Positions 33,825 through 46,131 of a stretch of 64,000 bases of DNA are shown piece after piece. The DNA lies in assembly GCA_015657535.1 (NCBI GenBank), contig JADHZB010002047.1:54100-118099 (forward strand). The letters run 5' to 3'. The position numbers were made by a program, and so were the translations under genes. The stretch is from Nephromyces sp. MM_2019 (taxonomy: Eukaryota > Apicomplexa > Aconoidasida > Nephromycida). The notes below the pieces were generated by a model. That model saw only the letters and a list, made by a program, of their open reading frames with translations. It searched no databases and was not told where the DNA came from. Numbering within the stretch: position 1 is the first letter of the stretch; each line of letters begins with the position of its first letter.

Positions 33825-36800
33825 TTGAAGCCGCTGTTATATTTTTTGAGGTATCCTGCAAATGCTTTGTTGATTTGAGCCTTACTGTGAATTCTAGAAA
33901 ACCTAAATTCGCGGGATATCGCATTATATGTTCACTCAACTAGCGTAGTTTGGTAGATCATTCGAATTGTTTTTTTGGGTTTCTACTGCTCGTTTGCTAC
34001 TTTTCGGCTTTTCCAAAGGTATGCTTACCTACTATTGAGCTTAGTATATCGTGTTGTTTCGCACGAAATTACAGTCCAACTTTAAGCTCCTCCTTTATGC
34101 CTAAAAGGATGTCATTCTTACGAAATCTTTGTGGTTTGAAGATTTTTTAGAATTAAATTATGTGAAAGGAACTTTGTTGGTAAAGAAGAATACTGACACC
34201 CTATAAGCAAATTATTTAAGATTTCGAAAACATTCCTTAAACTTGCTCTTGTCCCCTTCATCAGACTGCCTACTGATAGCAGACGCTAGTTGTTGACTGC
34301 GTCCGATCTGCTGGACTCTACGTAGCTATTTTTCTCCATGTTGTCAGGATAATAGCCTTTGTCACTATATTATTGAAAACCACTGTAACTACTGCAATAC
34401 TCTATAGGAACTCCACCATGCTCCTCATGAATGCCAAAGCCACAATTTTTATAATGCCCTTTCCTGAAAATGAGAAGAAAACTTTTATGAAGGCACGTGC
34501 GCTACCTGCTTGTTTCGCAAGTTCCTATGCCATTGGCATGCGATTGGACTTTCTGGGAGATTCTGGGATACGTACTTCATAGTCGCAGGCATTGCTCTCA
34601 AGTTCTTTGATTGATTCATGCTGCATAGGCATATTAACGAATAAGTCCAGTGTAGTTTTTTTTTCGCTGCTGGCTTATCCATATATCTGGACCAACCCAT
34701 TTATTGCTGTTTTATTCGGCGCGATGTGAATGCATGATATACTGCTTTGGCAACTCCTCCTTGTAAGAAGGCATATTACTGAAGGATGTGCCCTTGATTT
34801 GATTTTGGCCTATATTGAAACTTCTGCGTTACTTTCGTGCATGAATATTATACCCGTATTCCTCTAATTTAGAACCTGCATGAACAATCTGCTATATTAT
34901 ATGAAGTATTATGTGAACGAGCTACATCGATAATCTAAATTTCATTGAATTGCTAAGCGTATTTAAAAAGAATTAAGCCGGGTGGAACAAGCCTAAGAAG
35001 CATATCTTTGCGCTAATTCTGACACTGCTAGAAACCAGAGGATAACGCAGCCCAATTTGCTACGCTCGGTAGCCTAAATGTCATTAGTGCTCCTTATTGT
35101 GCATTCAGTCGGTGTCCTTGCAAATCACTCGTAAATAATTTCCAGAGCTCCAGTTCAATCTCCATCAAAAAATCTTTCTTTAGATCCGTTTAAAAATTAC
35201 GCGCTGACTCTTTGTTCTGGCAAGTGCACTTAGTCGGCGCGCTCTCATTTGACAGGCCATGTGCTCGCTTAATGAGGTCTTAGGAAAGAGCTTCATTGAC
35301 CTTTAATGGACATCTCTGACTTGCACAATAAAAATCCCGCTTTTAATGCGGTACGATATTCAGTGAAATCGATGCTTTTTTGAGGGTTTTGCTCTTCAAT
35401 GGCACTCCCATGACGCTAGCTAGTAGGTTCAATGTAGACACCTCGGGTACTCCAGTACACGGGCACATCAATTTCTTTTGGTTTTTTTTAATCGACGGGA
35501 TATTCTATCGCTAAAGGGTTTCTGTATAAAAGCAGTAGAATTCAGACAATGCATAGGCTTTGCACCTGACTCATGAAACTTCAAAAGGGTGATATAGGTA
35601 ATAGTATGTTCGCAGCTTACTGTTTTACCCCCATGGGATCCGTGTACTCCAGGAATTCTCTGTTCAATAACTCTCGTTCTTATCTATCAATACCAAGACT
35701 TGAATGAAGGAGCGCGTCTCCCCACATCACCTGAGGATCCTCAGTTATGATCTTTCGTGCTTCTGAAGGCCACCAACTTTTGGTGCTACAAGTTTCTACA
35801 CTGCTGTGCCCGGGAAAAAAAGTCAGCAGAATATGCTCCTTGCTACTAGTTGCCTGCTTGGGCCCTCGTAAAATATTTCCTTTCGACGTTGCGTGACAAG
35901 TCCTCACAGAAAGTATGATCTTGTGCGATAAGTTACAATAAAGAGGCTGTACGTAACAGGTGTATATATCTTTTCATCCTTCAGTACTATTACAATATAT
36001 TTACGATACGACGTTCAAGTGAGGATACGGGTAGTCTGCAATGTACCCAGACCGCTTATTAATAAAAGATTGGATTTCTGTAAGTGATTAGCAACTTTAG
36101 CTTGCACATAAATCCCTAGTTGCGCACCATTTTCGAAGCAACTTTTACCCGCTTGCAAAGAACTGCTAAGTCGAAGCTTTTGTTGCGACTTTCATGTGCC
36201 CCTCGAGCTTCGGTATGAAGGGCCTCAAGCTACTGTTGTGAACTACCCCTGTTGTAGCCTATTTAACGAAGTTCTTGCAAGTATGCTTACCAATAATGCG
36301 TGCTATAATTATAATATCCGCTCCTTATTTATCGATGTATTGAGCGGTCTTTGGCAATAAAATATCGAGTGTACAGTTCTCTACACCTAACCTGTCTACA
36401 GGGCTGCAATGTAACTCGTGTATGTACACTGAATGGAAGTTCGTCTGCAGGATGTCACACAGTGACAATCCGCTCAGTTCTTTTTTCAGTCCTTTTATAT
36501 TAGACAGTGAAATTTCGCTATCAGATTCTTTTTCTCTTGAAAAAAAGCGCACAGTTGTTTTCTTGAATTAAAATTATAGGGATTTTTCATCGCTCGCATT
36601 TTGCGACTAAAATGTTTAGAAGGCTCATTTTAGGTCCCGAGGCTTCCACTAGGTGCTTAAAGTACAACATTAACAAGTTTTCGGTTGATATTGGCGCGCA
36701 AGTTTAGTGTATACAACATTTTGATTGCCAAATCAAAATCGCTTCTGAAGAAAATTTCGGTTCACAGCCCTTTATATTTCCTGGTACCATGCTATTATTG

Positions 36801-37198
36801 GGTGGTAATTGGTTGCTTTTCTAGCGCTACCCCGTATAAATCGTTAGTGATTACATATTTTTTATTTAATTTTTCAACTCTGTTTCTCCTGCAATTTTAC
36901 AGTCTACAATACGTCAATTCACTATTGTTCTTAAGCGGTACATCCTCGGCCGCGTGCACACCCCTTCACGGCTTCATTTCGACACTACAGGTGTACATAG
37001 TCACTTCTTTCGGGTACGCGAGTGCGTTATTCGTGCTAAAGCTGTGAGTTTTGCCTGGCTTGAAAGCAATCTAAGAGGGAGTCCAAAAGCTCTACAAATT
37101 CAACAGTTTTTGTGAATATACTGCGAACATAGCTTATATATCGTAACCTGCATTCCAATCAAGCACATCTCCCCGCTCTTTGTTTCCTTGCCGCAACT
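33825..37198. other. 3.4 kb intergenic region, no gene seen
   Basis: Sequence between the PRPF3 stop and the HORMA start. The low-complexity T-rich texture of PRPF3 introns ends within the first few hundred bases and base composition becomes balanced. Short frames exist on both strands (for example minus 35,680-35,907), but none has splice-supported partners or a recognised motif. The HORMA promoter should lie at the right end. Confidence 0.6.
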
Positions 37199-39393
37199 AT
37201 GGCGACCGCCGTGGCCGTCAAACCTGCTACCGATATCCTTACTCGCCAGCAGTCGTTAAATATGCTTAAAAATACGCTTCGTGTGGGAATATCATCCATT
37301 GCTTATCTGAGGAATTTTTTCGAAGAAGATGTTTTCTCAGAGGCAACGATATCGGGCCTGACACTTAAACAGATGAAGCCTACTCACCCAGAAGCTAAAA
37401 TGATCCTCGAGTGGTTGAATTCTGGAGTATTTGACGCTCTTGAAAAAGTAAGGTGCCCTAATGCTTCATCGTGTATGAAGTTTTCTATCATTCGTGTTTT
37501 TTATCTAAATATAGCAGCCGCGGTTTTCTATGCCTGTGCAAAATTATTTTATTACCCAAGATATCCCATTTATTATATGAACTGCGCTTTATTTCTAGCT
37601 TGCTAAGCGTTGCCTTGCTAGGTTAACCGACAACCAAAGTATGTAAACTCTCTTTTAGCGCTATCTACGCCTTCTAGTCCTCGGAGTGCATAGTCCAGAT
37701 GATGAGTTACTGGAGTGCTATCATTTTAGCTTCAAATACACGGAGGATGACTCGGAGTTCACTTTAACCTATGAAAATCCAAAGGAGAATATTAACGGAG
37801 ATAATATTCAAGTCAAATCACCAACAAAATATAGCAAAGAAGAAGCGAAGAGGCAGAGCATTCAAGTATGTGATAAGGGACATTTCCAAGTTATAAAAAA
37901 ACATTGAATATCTCCCGAACTTCATTTTAGTTGCTCAGGTCTTTAATTTTATTAACGCAATCTTTTGGGCCTTTGCCAGAGTCGCGCTACATTTCTATGA
38001 AACTCTGGTACTATGATGAGAATACTCCTGATGACTACGAGCCCATTGGATTCATGAGTGCCAAGGAAGAAGATCAACTTCGATTTAGAAGTACACCTGT
38101 AGAAATCGCAGTAGGAAAGGTGCAGTTCTTGCAAAGTTAACGTAAGAGTCCGTAGGCATATTTAGCATCGTTCTGACGTTATGCAGATAGAAGGAAGCCA
38201 CCACAGGATGTCTGTGCGGGTTAAAACTACGTGTGACGAAGAGCTCAGCAACCAAGATGAGGACAACAGCGAGCAGCTCACTAACGGGGGTAGGAAGCTA
38301 ATCCTATTACCATGTATATTGTTGTGCCTCATTCTGGACTGTCCAATCTTTTGCAGAAGTATCACTTTCCCAATTACAAAGTACCGGGAAGAAATTATGC
38401 AGCTCGTATGAACGCATTAAGCGCTGCGGGACTGTCGATCCTAATGATGACGCAGGGTCACTAGACTTAAAAAAGCAATCTAGCGCCATATATGGTAGGT
38501 TTTTAACGCACATCGACCCTACCTAAAACTTATACTGAATAAGCATCTGCAAATATAGGACTTTCGCAAAGCCAAGCAAATTACCAGTCAGACTTGTACA
38601 ACTCCAGACCCCTGAAATCGCCAGGTAACGACAAGCAGTAAAACTGAAAAGAAACTCATAACTTAGTTGATGACTATGACTCCGAATTGCAGGGAATCAC
38701 CACATTAAATCTGATACACGAATAGGAGATGCGATGCTCAATCCAAATTATGAATCAAGCCATTACGCAAAGCCGGATAACTCATACGGAAATGAATCCG
38801 CAGCAGAAGTTATCTATCTTAGCCAAGCTCAGCCTCTTGAAGAGCAAGTAAGCTTCCTGACTATTTTAACCTCGATAAAACTTACTACTCATCCTGTATT
38901 CAGATAGAAAAAGAGATAAATCGACTTTTCTACGATGCAAAAGAGTTGGCCAAAGTGACGAAGTATCTCCGAAAAGATAACCTTGCCGAAGGAATAGGGG
39001 TTGAGGGAATTGTTGCAAAACCACTCCTTGAAAAACTTATAGAGGAAGGAATCCTCTCTAAAAAAGTAACTAGAGGAAGAGGATACGAGTAAGCTTAATC
39101 CTATCCGCGTTTATAGTCGCAATAAAGCATAAACATCGAATGTCATAAATTTAGGTCTTTGTGGTACAAACCAATTCAAAGCGCGTACAAGCAACCAGAA
39201 CAAGAAATTCTGAAACGAGGGGACCAAGGAGTAAGCAATATAACTTGTTCACAAGATCGCGGCTATTCTACTTCTCCTGAGTAAGAGAAACAACATAGTA
39301 AAGACAGTGAGGACCACAACATTAACATTATACCATTCCATTTTCAGTCCCAAAGAAGCTATCCCAGAAAGAAGAAGCAAGCGAAAGCGATAA
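37199..39393 (+). CDS. HORMA-domain meiotic chromosome axis protein (Hop1/ASY1/HORMAD-like), 10 exons, 487 aa
   Basis: Family role: binds the meiotic chromosome axis and controls recombination and synapsis. Exons: 37199-37447, 37659-37865, 37931-38119, 38187-38289, 38357-38494, 38559-38624, 38693-38847, 38904-39088, 39155-39280, 39348-39393, closing to 1,464 nt. The HORMA domain covers about residues 15-235. It opens with TRQQSLNMLKNTLRVGISSI and HPEAKMILEWLNSGVFDALE, then has RYLRLLVLG, LLECYHFSFKYTEDD, SRYISMKLWYYDENTPDDYE and HHRMSVRVKTTC. A Ser/Asn/Gln-rich linker follows. Residues about 370-450 look like a winged helix (GVEGIVAKPLLEKLIEEGIL, then RGRGYE and WYKPI). The C-terminus is basic (ERRSKRKR), likely a nuclear signal. 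No closure motif is assigned. Eight of nine introns are 56-68 nt; the first is 211. The exon 9 donor could alternatively be at 39,231. Confidence 0.93.
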
Positions 39394-39895
39394 ATTCTCC
39401 TTTAATCTGACTGTAAAAAAAATTACTTGAAAATACTTGCAATTTTTGTGCACTTAAAGCACTTGCTTAGAATGCTTCTGTAGCATTTTTCGCCCTGTGA
39501 TACTACAGAATTTTGGGTGTACCACCGGCCTCATGATATTCAGAATAAAGTATTACTAAAACGGGCCTTTATTACGAGCTATGGTTGGCAATAATACGTG
39601 CCAGTGACCTGCAACTACTATACGTCTTGTCAAATCTGTGAAGTGTAGCGGTGCATGAATAAGACAACTTGCATAGCATTCCCTTGTCTAGGGCTTCAAT
39701 TATACAACAAAATATAAGAATTGCAATTCGAAATAGTTCCCTTTAACTATTGCGAAAAATTCTCAATGGGAGTGTTTGGTATCAAATACCACTAGCTTCG
39801 TGAATTATTGCAGTAAGTCATCAGTGCTTGCAGAACATGAGTTTATTCCTCCTGACATGAAACCACTCCAGCTGCACCCCCGGGATCTTCAAAAT
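39394..39895. other. Convergent intergenic spacer between HORMA and GAR1
   Basis: About 500 bases between two stop codons on opposite strands. It must hold both 3' UTRs and polyadenylation sites. No ORF or repeat of note is seen. Confidence 0.7.
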
Positions 39896-42800
39896 CTATC
39901 TTCCACGCAGACTCGATAGCCGACCACCGCCGCCACCAACACTAGGAGCTCCGAATCTGTAATATGAATATTTCCATACAAATTTTCGTTTTAGCCGAGT
40001 TTACAATGATACAATTGGTGGGCTCTGGTAGGTAGCAATTTTCGGTTAAGAAAATTTTGCATGTATGATATAGAAAATTTCGAAATACTAAGTAATTATA
40101 AAATTCTATCAAGCGAAAGAGCAGCCTTACTTTCCTCGAGGAGCACCTCCACGGCCAAACGACGAAAAGGATCCTCTACCACCTCGCATACCGCCTCCCC
40201 GGCTACTGCTATGCTTCTGGCCATCGCCTAATCTTTTCGCTGTCATATTTTTGGTGACACAAAAAGGAAAAAAAGCGTGAGCGCTTGCTACCAAGAGTCT
40301 TCTAGTGAAAACTACTTCTCCATTCACAACTAATCAAAAACTGTGCGCCATCAGCGTAGTTACAACAAAAATAGGAGCGGAGAAATAAAAATAAAAATAT
40401 TTAATGCTGCTAAAAGTGTTGGCTAAGATTTTCGACATTAAAATGTAACCAAATAAACGAAAAGCTATAGCAGAGGAAAGTGGTATATGGGAAGTATATA
40501 TTCCGCAAACGCTTTCACATGCTATTACGGATATGATATATATAGATATATATAAAGACTTCCTTCATAAGCATAAGAACCTCATAGCTAATGCCAAAAC
40601 CACCAAAAAAATGCAGTGGCGAAATTTTTTTAAAATAAGTAGCACCAAGCTGAACTATAGCATGCCTACAACTAGCAGGAACACCACCCATATCAACGTA
40701 TACTTCTAGTAGTTCATGCGTATTGACAAGTAGGTTGCTGCTCCTCCTGTCGTTAAAAGTGAAAATAGTTATATTCTTCATAAACTGCAGCTTGCCTATA
40801 ACTAAGAAACTGCTTCAATTAAAAAGAATAGCGGTACTTCTTACTTGCATCACTTTTATCTCCTTTGATAGCTGCGGGTTTCGGAAGAAAGCGGGACAAG
40901 GGTAGCACCTGCTGCTGATCTATGTAAAACTGCAAAAACGAATTTTTACACAAAATAAAAAAAACTAAATTCACGGTATACAAACGGAAAGAACACTAAC
41001 CACGTAACTAATCAAAACGTTGAAGCGCATTACGAGCGCTATTAGCAATCATCCATGAATATTAAATCAAAGTGAGAAACAGGTAAACACGGTGTTTTAT
41101 ATTGCAACTATACCTTGGTAGCGGTACTGTTAAACGATTCTGCCTTCATACCAGCTTCCAACTTGACCGAGAAGTACTAAAAAAAATCAATTATTAAGGT
41201 AACGTAATAAATAGTAGCATGCAAGCGATATCCATGAGGGAAAATTTTTCTATTAGCTTATAAACGCTAGCTTTAAAACCTTCCCTTCGTTGCTTTAATA
41301 ACCCTCTTTAAGAAAATTTTCCCCTTGCAAGTTTTTGAGTCAGCTTGAGAAGTTAGCACAAACATCGACCAAAATAATTATCATGAACAGAAACAAAACA
41401 ATAGAAAAATAAAACTCATATTTGCAGAAATACCACCGTTTACTCCCGGATTAGTAAAAAATCCCCAAAGGCTACAGAATACACTTTGAAATTTTGTAAG
41501 CGTTAATCTGCATTAATATAAAAAAGTGCATCACTTACAAATTCATTAATCGGGCCTAAAATTTCGTCAACTTTTCCGATCTCCTGCTTGTTTTCAAGGA
41601 ATACTCTACCATTGAAATAGGGAACTTGCTGATTTAGTAACGACTTTATCAAAAGTTGGGACTCGCATGAGTGCACCACCTCCCCAGCAACTACGGGAAT
41701 AGTAAGGAAACCAAAAAATTTGATTATATGGAAGACACAGCAATAGATGCCACAAAATATACTCTCGCCTCTTATACAGTGATCATTAAGCCCAAGAAAA
41801 ATTTTCATCTAAATGATATCATATATTTATAAGACTTGGTGCGTATCAATATACTAAAAAACAAAAAAATGAGCGTTGAGCAGCACCCCGGGAAAAATTA
41901 ACTGGGATGCGCATAGATCAGAAAATAAATTTTGCACAGCAACCATTAGAAAGTCGGGAATTATACACTGGGAACGAGAAGCTCAAAGTGCTATGAATCT
42001 TCAAGATAAATGCTTAATACATTAAAGAGCCAATTATCAGGTAAACAGGAAAAAGGAAATTTAATACATTGATATTTAGCTCTTCATATGCAATAATAAA
42101 ACAGCTCTTTTTTCAAGTCCAGAAGACCACAAACAAAGCCTGTCCCACTTGATATGCCGAAAAATTCACGTGCTGCATAATACTATTCCATACTTTCATA
42201 GAAATACAAAAAACAATAATACACCGTAATCAAGACTGGATACCTACCTATAATAGCGGAAGGAGGTCCTAGTGGTCCTAACAGTTAATCAAGGAAAAAT
42301 TAAGGGATTAACACACTGCAAAAACCTACTTTTATAAGCATGTTCATGTAATGTCATAGCGCTAGACAATTATTAAAGCATGCATCGAGGAAAAACTGTG
42401 GCATGACACAATTTTTTACCACTTATATGCCAGCATGGTAATCAATCAGCGAAAACGCATGCATGAAGCAGTGGCAACTACTATGCTTCAACAAGATACG
42501 CGCAAGGAATGAGGGAGATCATGGCAGCCATGCTGATACGCTTTAAATAAGTATGCAATGCAAAAATCTCATTTTTCTAAAGGGCTGCCAAATGCTGATT
42601 AGACCGAGCATAGAATTTAAGGAGTACATATAGGCATAGTCAGTCACCTGCTTTTTAAACATTATCGTATTGCATATTTCATCGGTCTTCATAAACTGCC
42701 TTATCTTCGGTCTTGTCAAAAACTTTCTTACAAGAAAATCGAGCATGCATGACACACAGGAGCTACCCAGGCTTCATGTTACTTTTATAAACTGCAAATC

Positions 42801-43155
42801 TTTAACATTTAATAGTAAACTCATTGTAAAATCTTGATTTCAAAGGAAACCAATGCCAATAAGCAGGCGATGCTTCAATATCTTCACTTGGGCATTATAA
42901 TTTTTACCAGAAACCACCCACTTTTTATCATCATCCAAGTTACAAAATATAGCTAATTCCCCTCAAAATACAAAATATGTGAAACTTCAAGGGTACTACG
43001 CATGAGTAGCTATGGACATATAACTGTATAATACCTCGAAACCCGCCTCGGCCGCCACGACCTCCACGATCTCCACGCATGCCTCTTCCTCCCCGAGACA
43101 TCCCCCTAGAAGGGCCTCCACGGCCCCTGCCTCCTCCAGAGAAACCACCCCTCAT
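39896..43155 (-). CDS. GAR1: H/ACA snoRNP subunit GAR1, 7 exons, 206 aa
   Basis: GAR1 is a core subunit of H/ACA snoRNPs, which guide pseudouridylation of rRNA (nucleolus). Exons: 43035-43155, 42248-42277, 41539-41690, 41114-41176, 40845-40929, 40131-40239, 39896-39956, closing to 621 nt with a TAG stop. Layout is typical: an N-terminal RGG box (about residues 1-40), a Gar1 core, and a C-terminal RGG tail. Core motifs are GPPSAII then AGEVVHSCES, PYFNGRVFLENKQEIGKVDE, YFSVKLEAGMKAESF and FYIDQQQVLPLSRFLPKP. The tail has RGGGMRGGRGSFSSFGRGG. Exon 2 is only 30 nt and supplies the conserved GPP segment. An in-frame ATG 18 nt upstream (43,173) could add six residues. Exon 6 is preceded by a weak pyrimidine tract (ATGACAG). 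Length and domain order match the family. Confidence 0.95.
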
Positions 43156-46131
43156 ATGATAGCACCAGCGCAAGTAAGTGAGTATATTTTAAACGCTGAA
43201 GACCACAGTCAGCCGGTTTGACTTCAAACTGAAACATAAAATTCCATAAGCAAAAAAATGATGCTTTGCTACGAGCGTCACTACGAGTACTGTAAAATCG
43301 GAAGTACGGTGCTGCGAAGTAAGACAAAAGAGTTTCAATGTACGCCAAATAGTATCTAAACAGACACTTTTTCCTTAAATTACCCGGAGCTGCTGAAAAA
43401 TTTGAAGCTGGGGCCCACGCGGTTTCATTAACACATCAGAGTGGGCGTGTGATGAATTGAATGGCAGCAGGCTTGTGGCAGAAGGGGCAGTATTTTCGGC
43501 TGCTCCAACCTGCTTTTAACCGCTTTATAAACACTGTATTGCTATTGCTTCAACTATACAGCATAGAGAAAGCCCACCTACATGATTAACAATTGTCAGC
43601 AGGAAATCCGTTACGGCTCGTTGATCCAGTGCGTACAGATAAAAGATGGACCATTAGCCAGCACTGCAAGTCCTTGACTAGCGTGCGACTCCCATCTCAC
43701 TCCCCTTATCACGCTTCATCAATCTCACCCGTCGCAAAAGGGTAGAAATAAACCCCAAAATTTCGATCTCCTGCCTGGATGAGATGATGAGATACATTCG
43801 GTTGCCCTACGCTGCATACAAACGACAAGTTTAACCATCCTGCCAATATTCGGGTACGATAGCAAAGAGCTACTATCAATAGTTGCTACTTCACCAGAAA
43901 TTTCCAGATCTAAGCCATTAAATGTAGCACTGGGTATGCTATTAGGCCTGAGTTTTCAAAACACTCACTGCACACGGTGTGCGCTGTTTCAAAGTGAGAA
44001 TTCTCTCGAGCGATGCCTCAAAAAGAAAGTTAGAGGTGATTCCATATCACTAATCACAGTTTTTACCCAGAGGCAATCAGGAAAAGTTATCCATAATCAA
44101 TTTTTTTATTGTCATTTCATAGGGTTGGCTCGCACATGAAAGATTATATATTTTGCATTGGTGTGCAAGCATTAAGCAACTCTTGCTATCAAGCACATGA
44201 AAAGCTTCAAATCTACATTTTTTAACGAAGTTTTAGCGAATTTAATACTGCCGCTCGGTTGTGGGTATAATCTCAATAGGAGCTATAACTATAGGATTAT
44301 AGAAATTACCTAGCGGTAAAGCCTTCTAATAGTGTATCCTCAACTTGCTTTTAGGCTAAGATTACACCTTGTTATATGCAGATAAAGTTTCTAAATCATT
44401 GTATTTCCGTCACTTGGAGTAATATCTTCCATTGGGTATATGCTGTGCTTTTCATATATCATGACATATCCTAAGGCTTGACGCATTGCCCTGCCGTTGA
44501 GTCTTACTATCGACGCCAGTACTTCACACTAGCAACACCTTAATACCGGCAACACATTGCCTGTCTACAAGGATAAAAACGGCAACGCTATACGAGAATA
44601 TCCCACAACGGAGCAATCCCATATGATTACTCTACTTTCTCTAAGGTTGGACTATGCGGTGGATCACGCAACTTGAAATTTACCGTATGTCACTGCGCCG
44701 GTAATTCTGTGTCAACTCGACTTTCTGCTTCAAATATCTTGTATCTAATTACCAGCACCCGCCTACTTCAAGCGACGGTATGAATGGATTCCAGGGCCGA
44801 GGGTACATCTCAATCCCATATTACTGTTATAAAAAAGTTCTCAATTTTAACGGCGAACTCAACTGTGACCGGAACATCCTCTAGGGATGTTGGAGGAACA
44901 TCTATCACTTTAAATAATGAATAACGCACGCATATGCCATCTGCTGGTTGTTTTGCTCAACAGATGATATTCTCATAAGTTGCAGCAGTGCTCTTTATTT
45001 TAGAATTACTGCCCTGAAATCGAAGGTAACGTTACCTCAATAACATCTGCAGTAATTTTACCTGAACTTGTGGTGCAATGACCAATAGGGCACCTGTTAG
45101 TCTACGTTAGCTGCCAGCGCATGCAGGGCCAACGAAGGCAGGCTCGGTAGCCGCGTCATGAAACGCGACAAGTCAATGATGCAAAGCTTTCCACTATAAG
45201 TATGAAGATGATAGTCTAAACGTTTTCAGTTTGTTTATCTGCCAATTTTTTTTTGTTGTGTTCTGAACAATGGAATAAGGCCGGTACATGCACTCCCTAA
45301 TTTTCTTAACGATATAAAGTTCCTTAAAAATATAAGTCTATACGCACGGATTGTGGTTATATTTGAAAATTCTTTGTAGCTACAATCCTGTAAACTAAAG
45401 CTAATGGCAGCAAGCCTTACAAATTTGCTAACCGCTTAGACTAAATTTATTTATTTTTGCTGTCACACAAATTAAAGTACCCAACCCCCATGCTTAGATT
45501 GCGTGCGAAATCGCAAAGTAACAGGCACTGCCTCTTGTGTTTTCACCTCTAATAAATACGAACTACAACGTGCTTACACTATTTGTGTAATGTTCAAGAA
45601 AGCTTCCTATACGTTGGGTGAGTAGAGAAGCATAGCAGTTAACCTGTCTCAATGATTTCATGGCGTAAGACTATACTGACTGTCTAAGAAATACTTCGCG
45701 TTGGGGTTTTCTGCCTCACATCATTTCCACCGAGAAACCTAATCGACGGATATCAGGTATCCTGCGCAGGATTTTTGCGCCATTCCTATTAGCTCATCTA
45801 TTCCTCAAGCTTTTTGCTCCCCACGCTGGGCCTCTATCCTCTTTCGATGCTTACCACGTAATAACCTCGAAGCTATACCTGGAAATATAAGCACGCATTT
45901 CTCATTTTAAAATACTTAAGGAATCATAGCGTTGATTTATTGATTTCAGCTCGCATTAATCAAGCTGCCAATATGTAGTAAAACAGCAAGGCTGACAACC
46001 TCGTAACATTGACTTGTGTTCTGTGCAGAGCTGGTGAATATTGTGATGAAGTTGCGCGTGCATTACACTACAAAGCTATACTACAAACTACAATGGCTTC
46101 CCTGTTTATACGTATACTTTGATAGCCCTAC
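43156..46131. other. 3 kb region between GAR1 start and the CFAP100-like exons
   Basis: No confident exon is seen. It should contain the GAR1 promoter at its left and the missing 3' end of the CFAP100-like gene at its right. One possible terminal exon for that gene starts near 45,693 on the minus strand (after TTTCTTAG, reading DSQYSLTP then TGA in the required phase), but this is short and could be chance. Confidence 0.5.
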
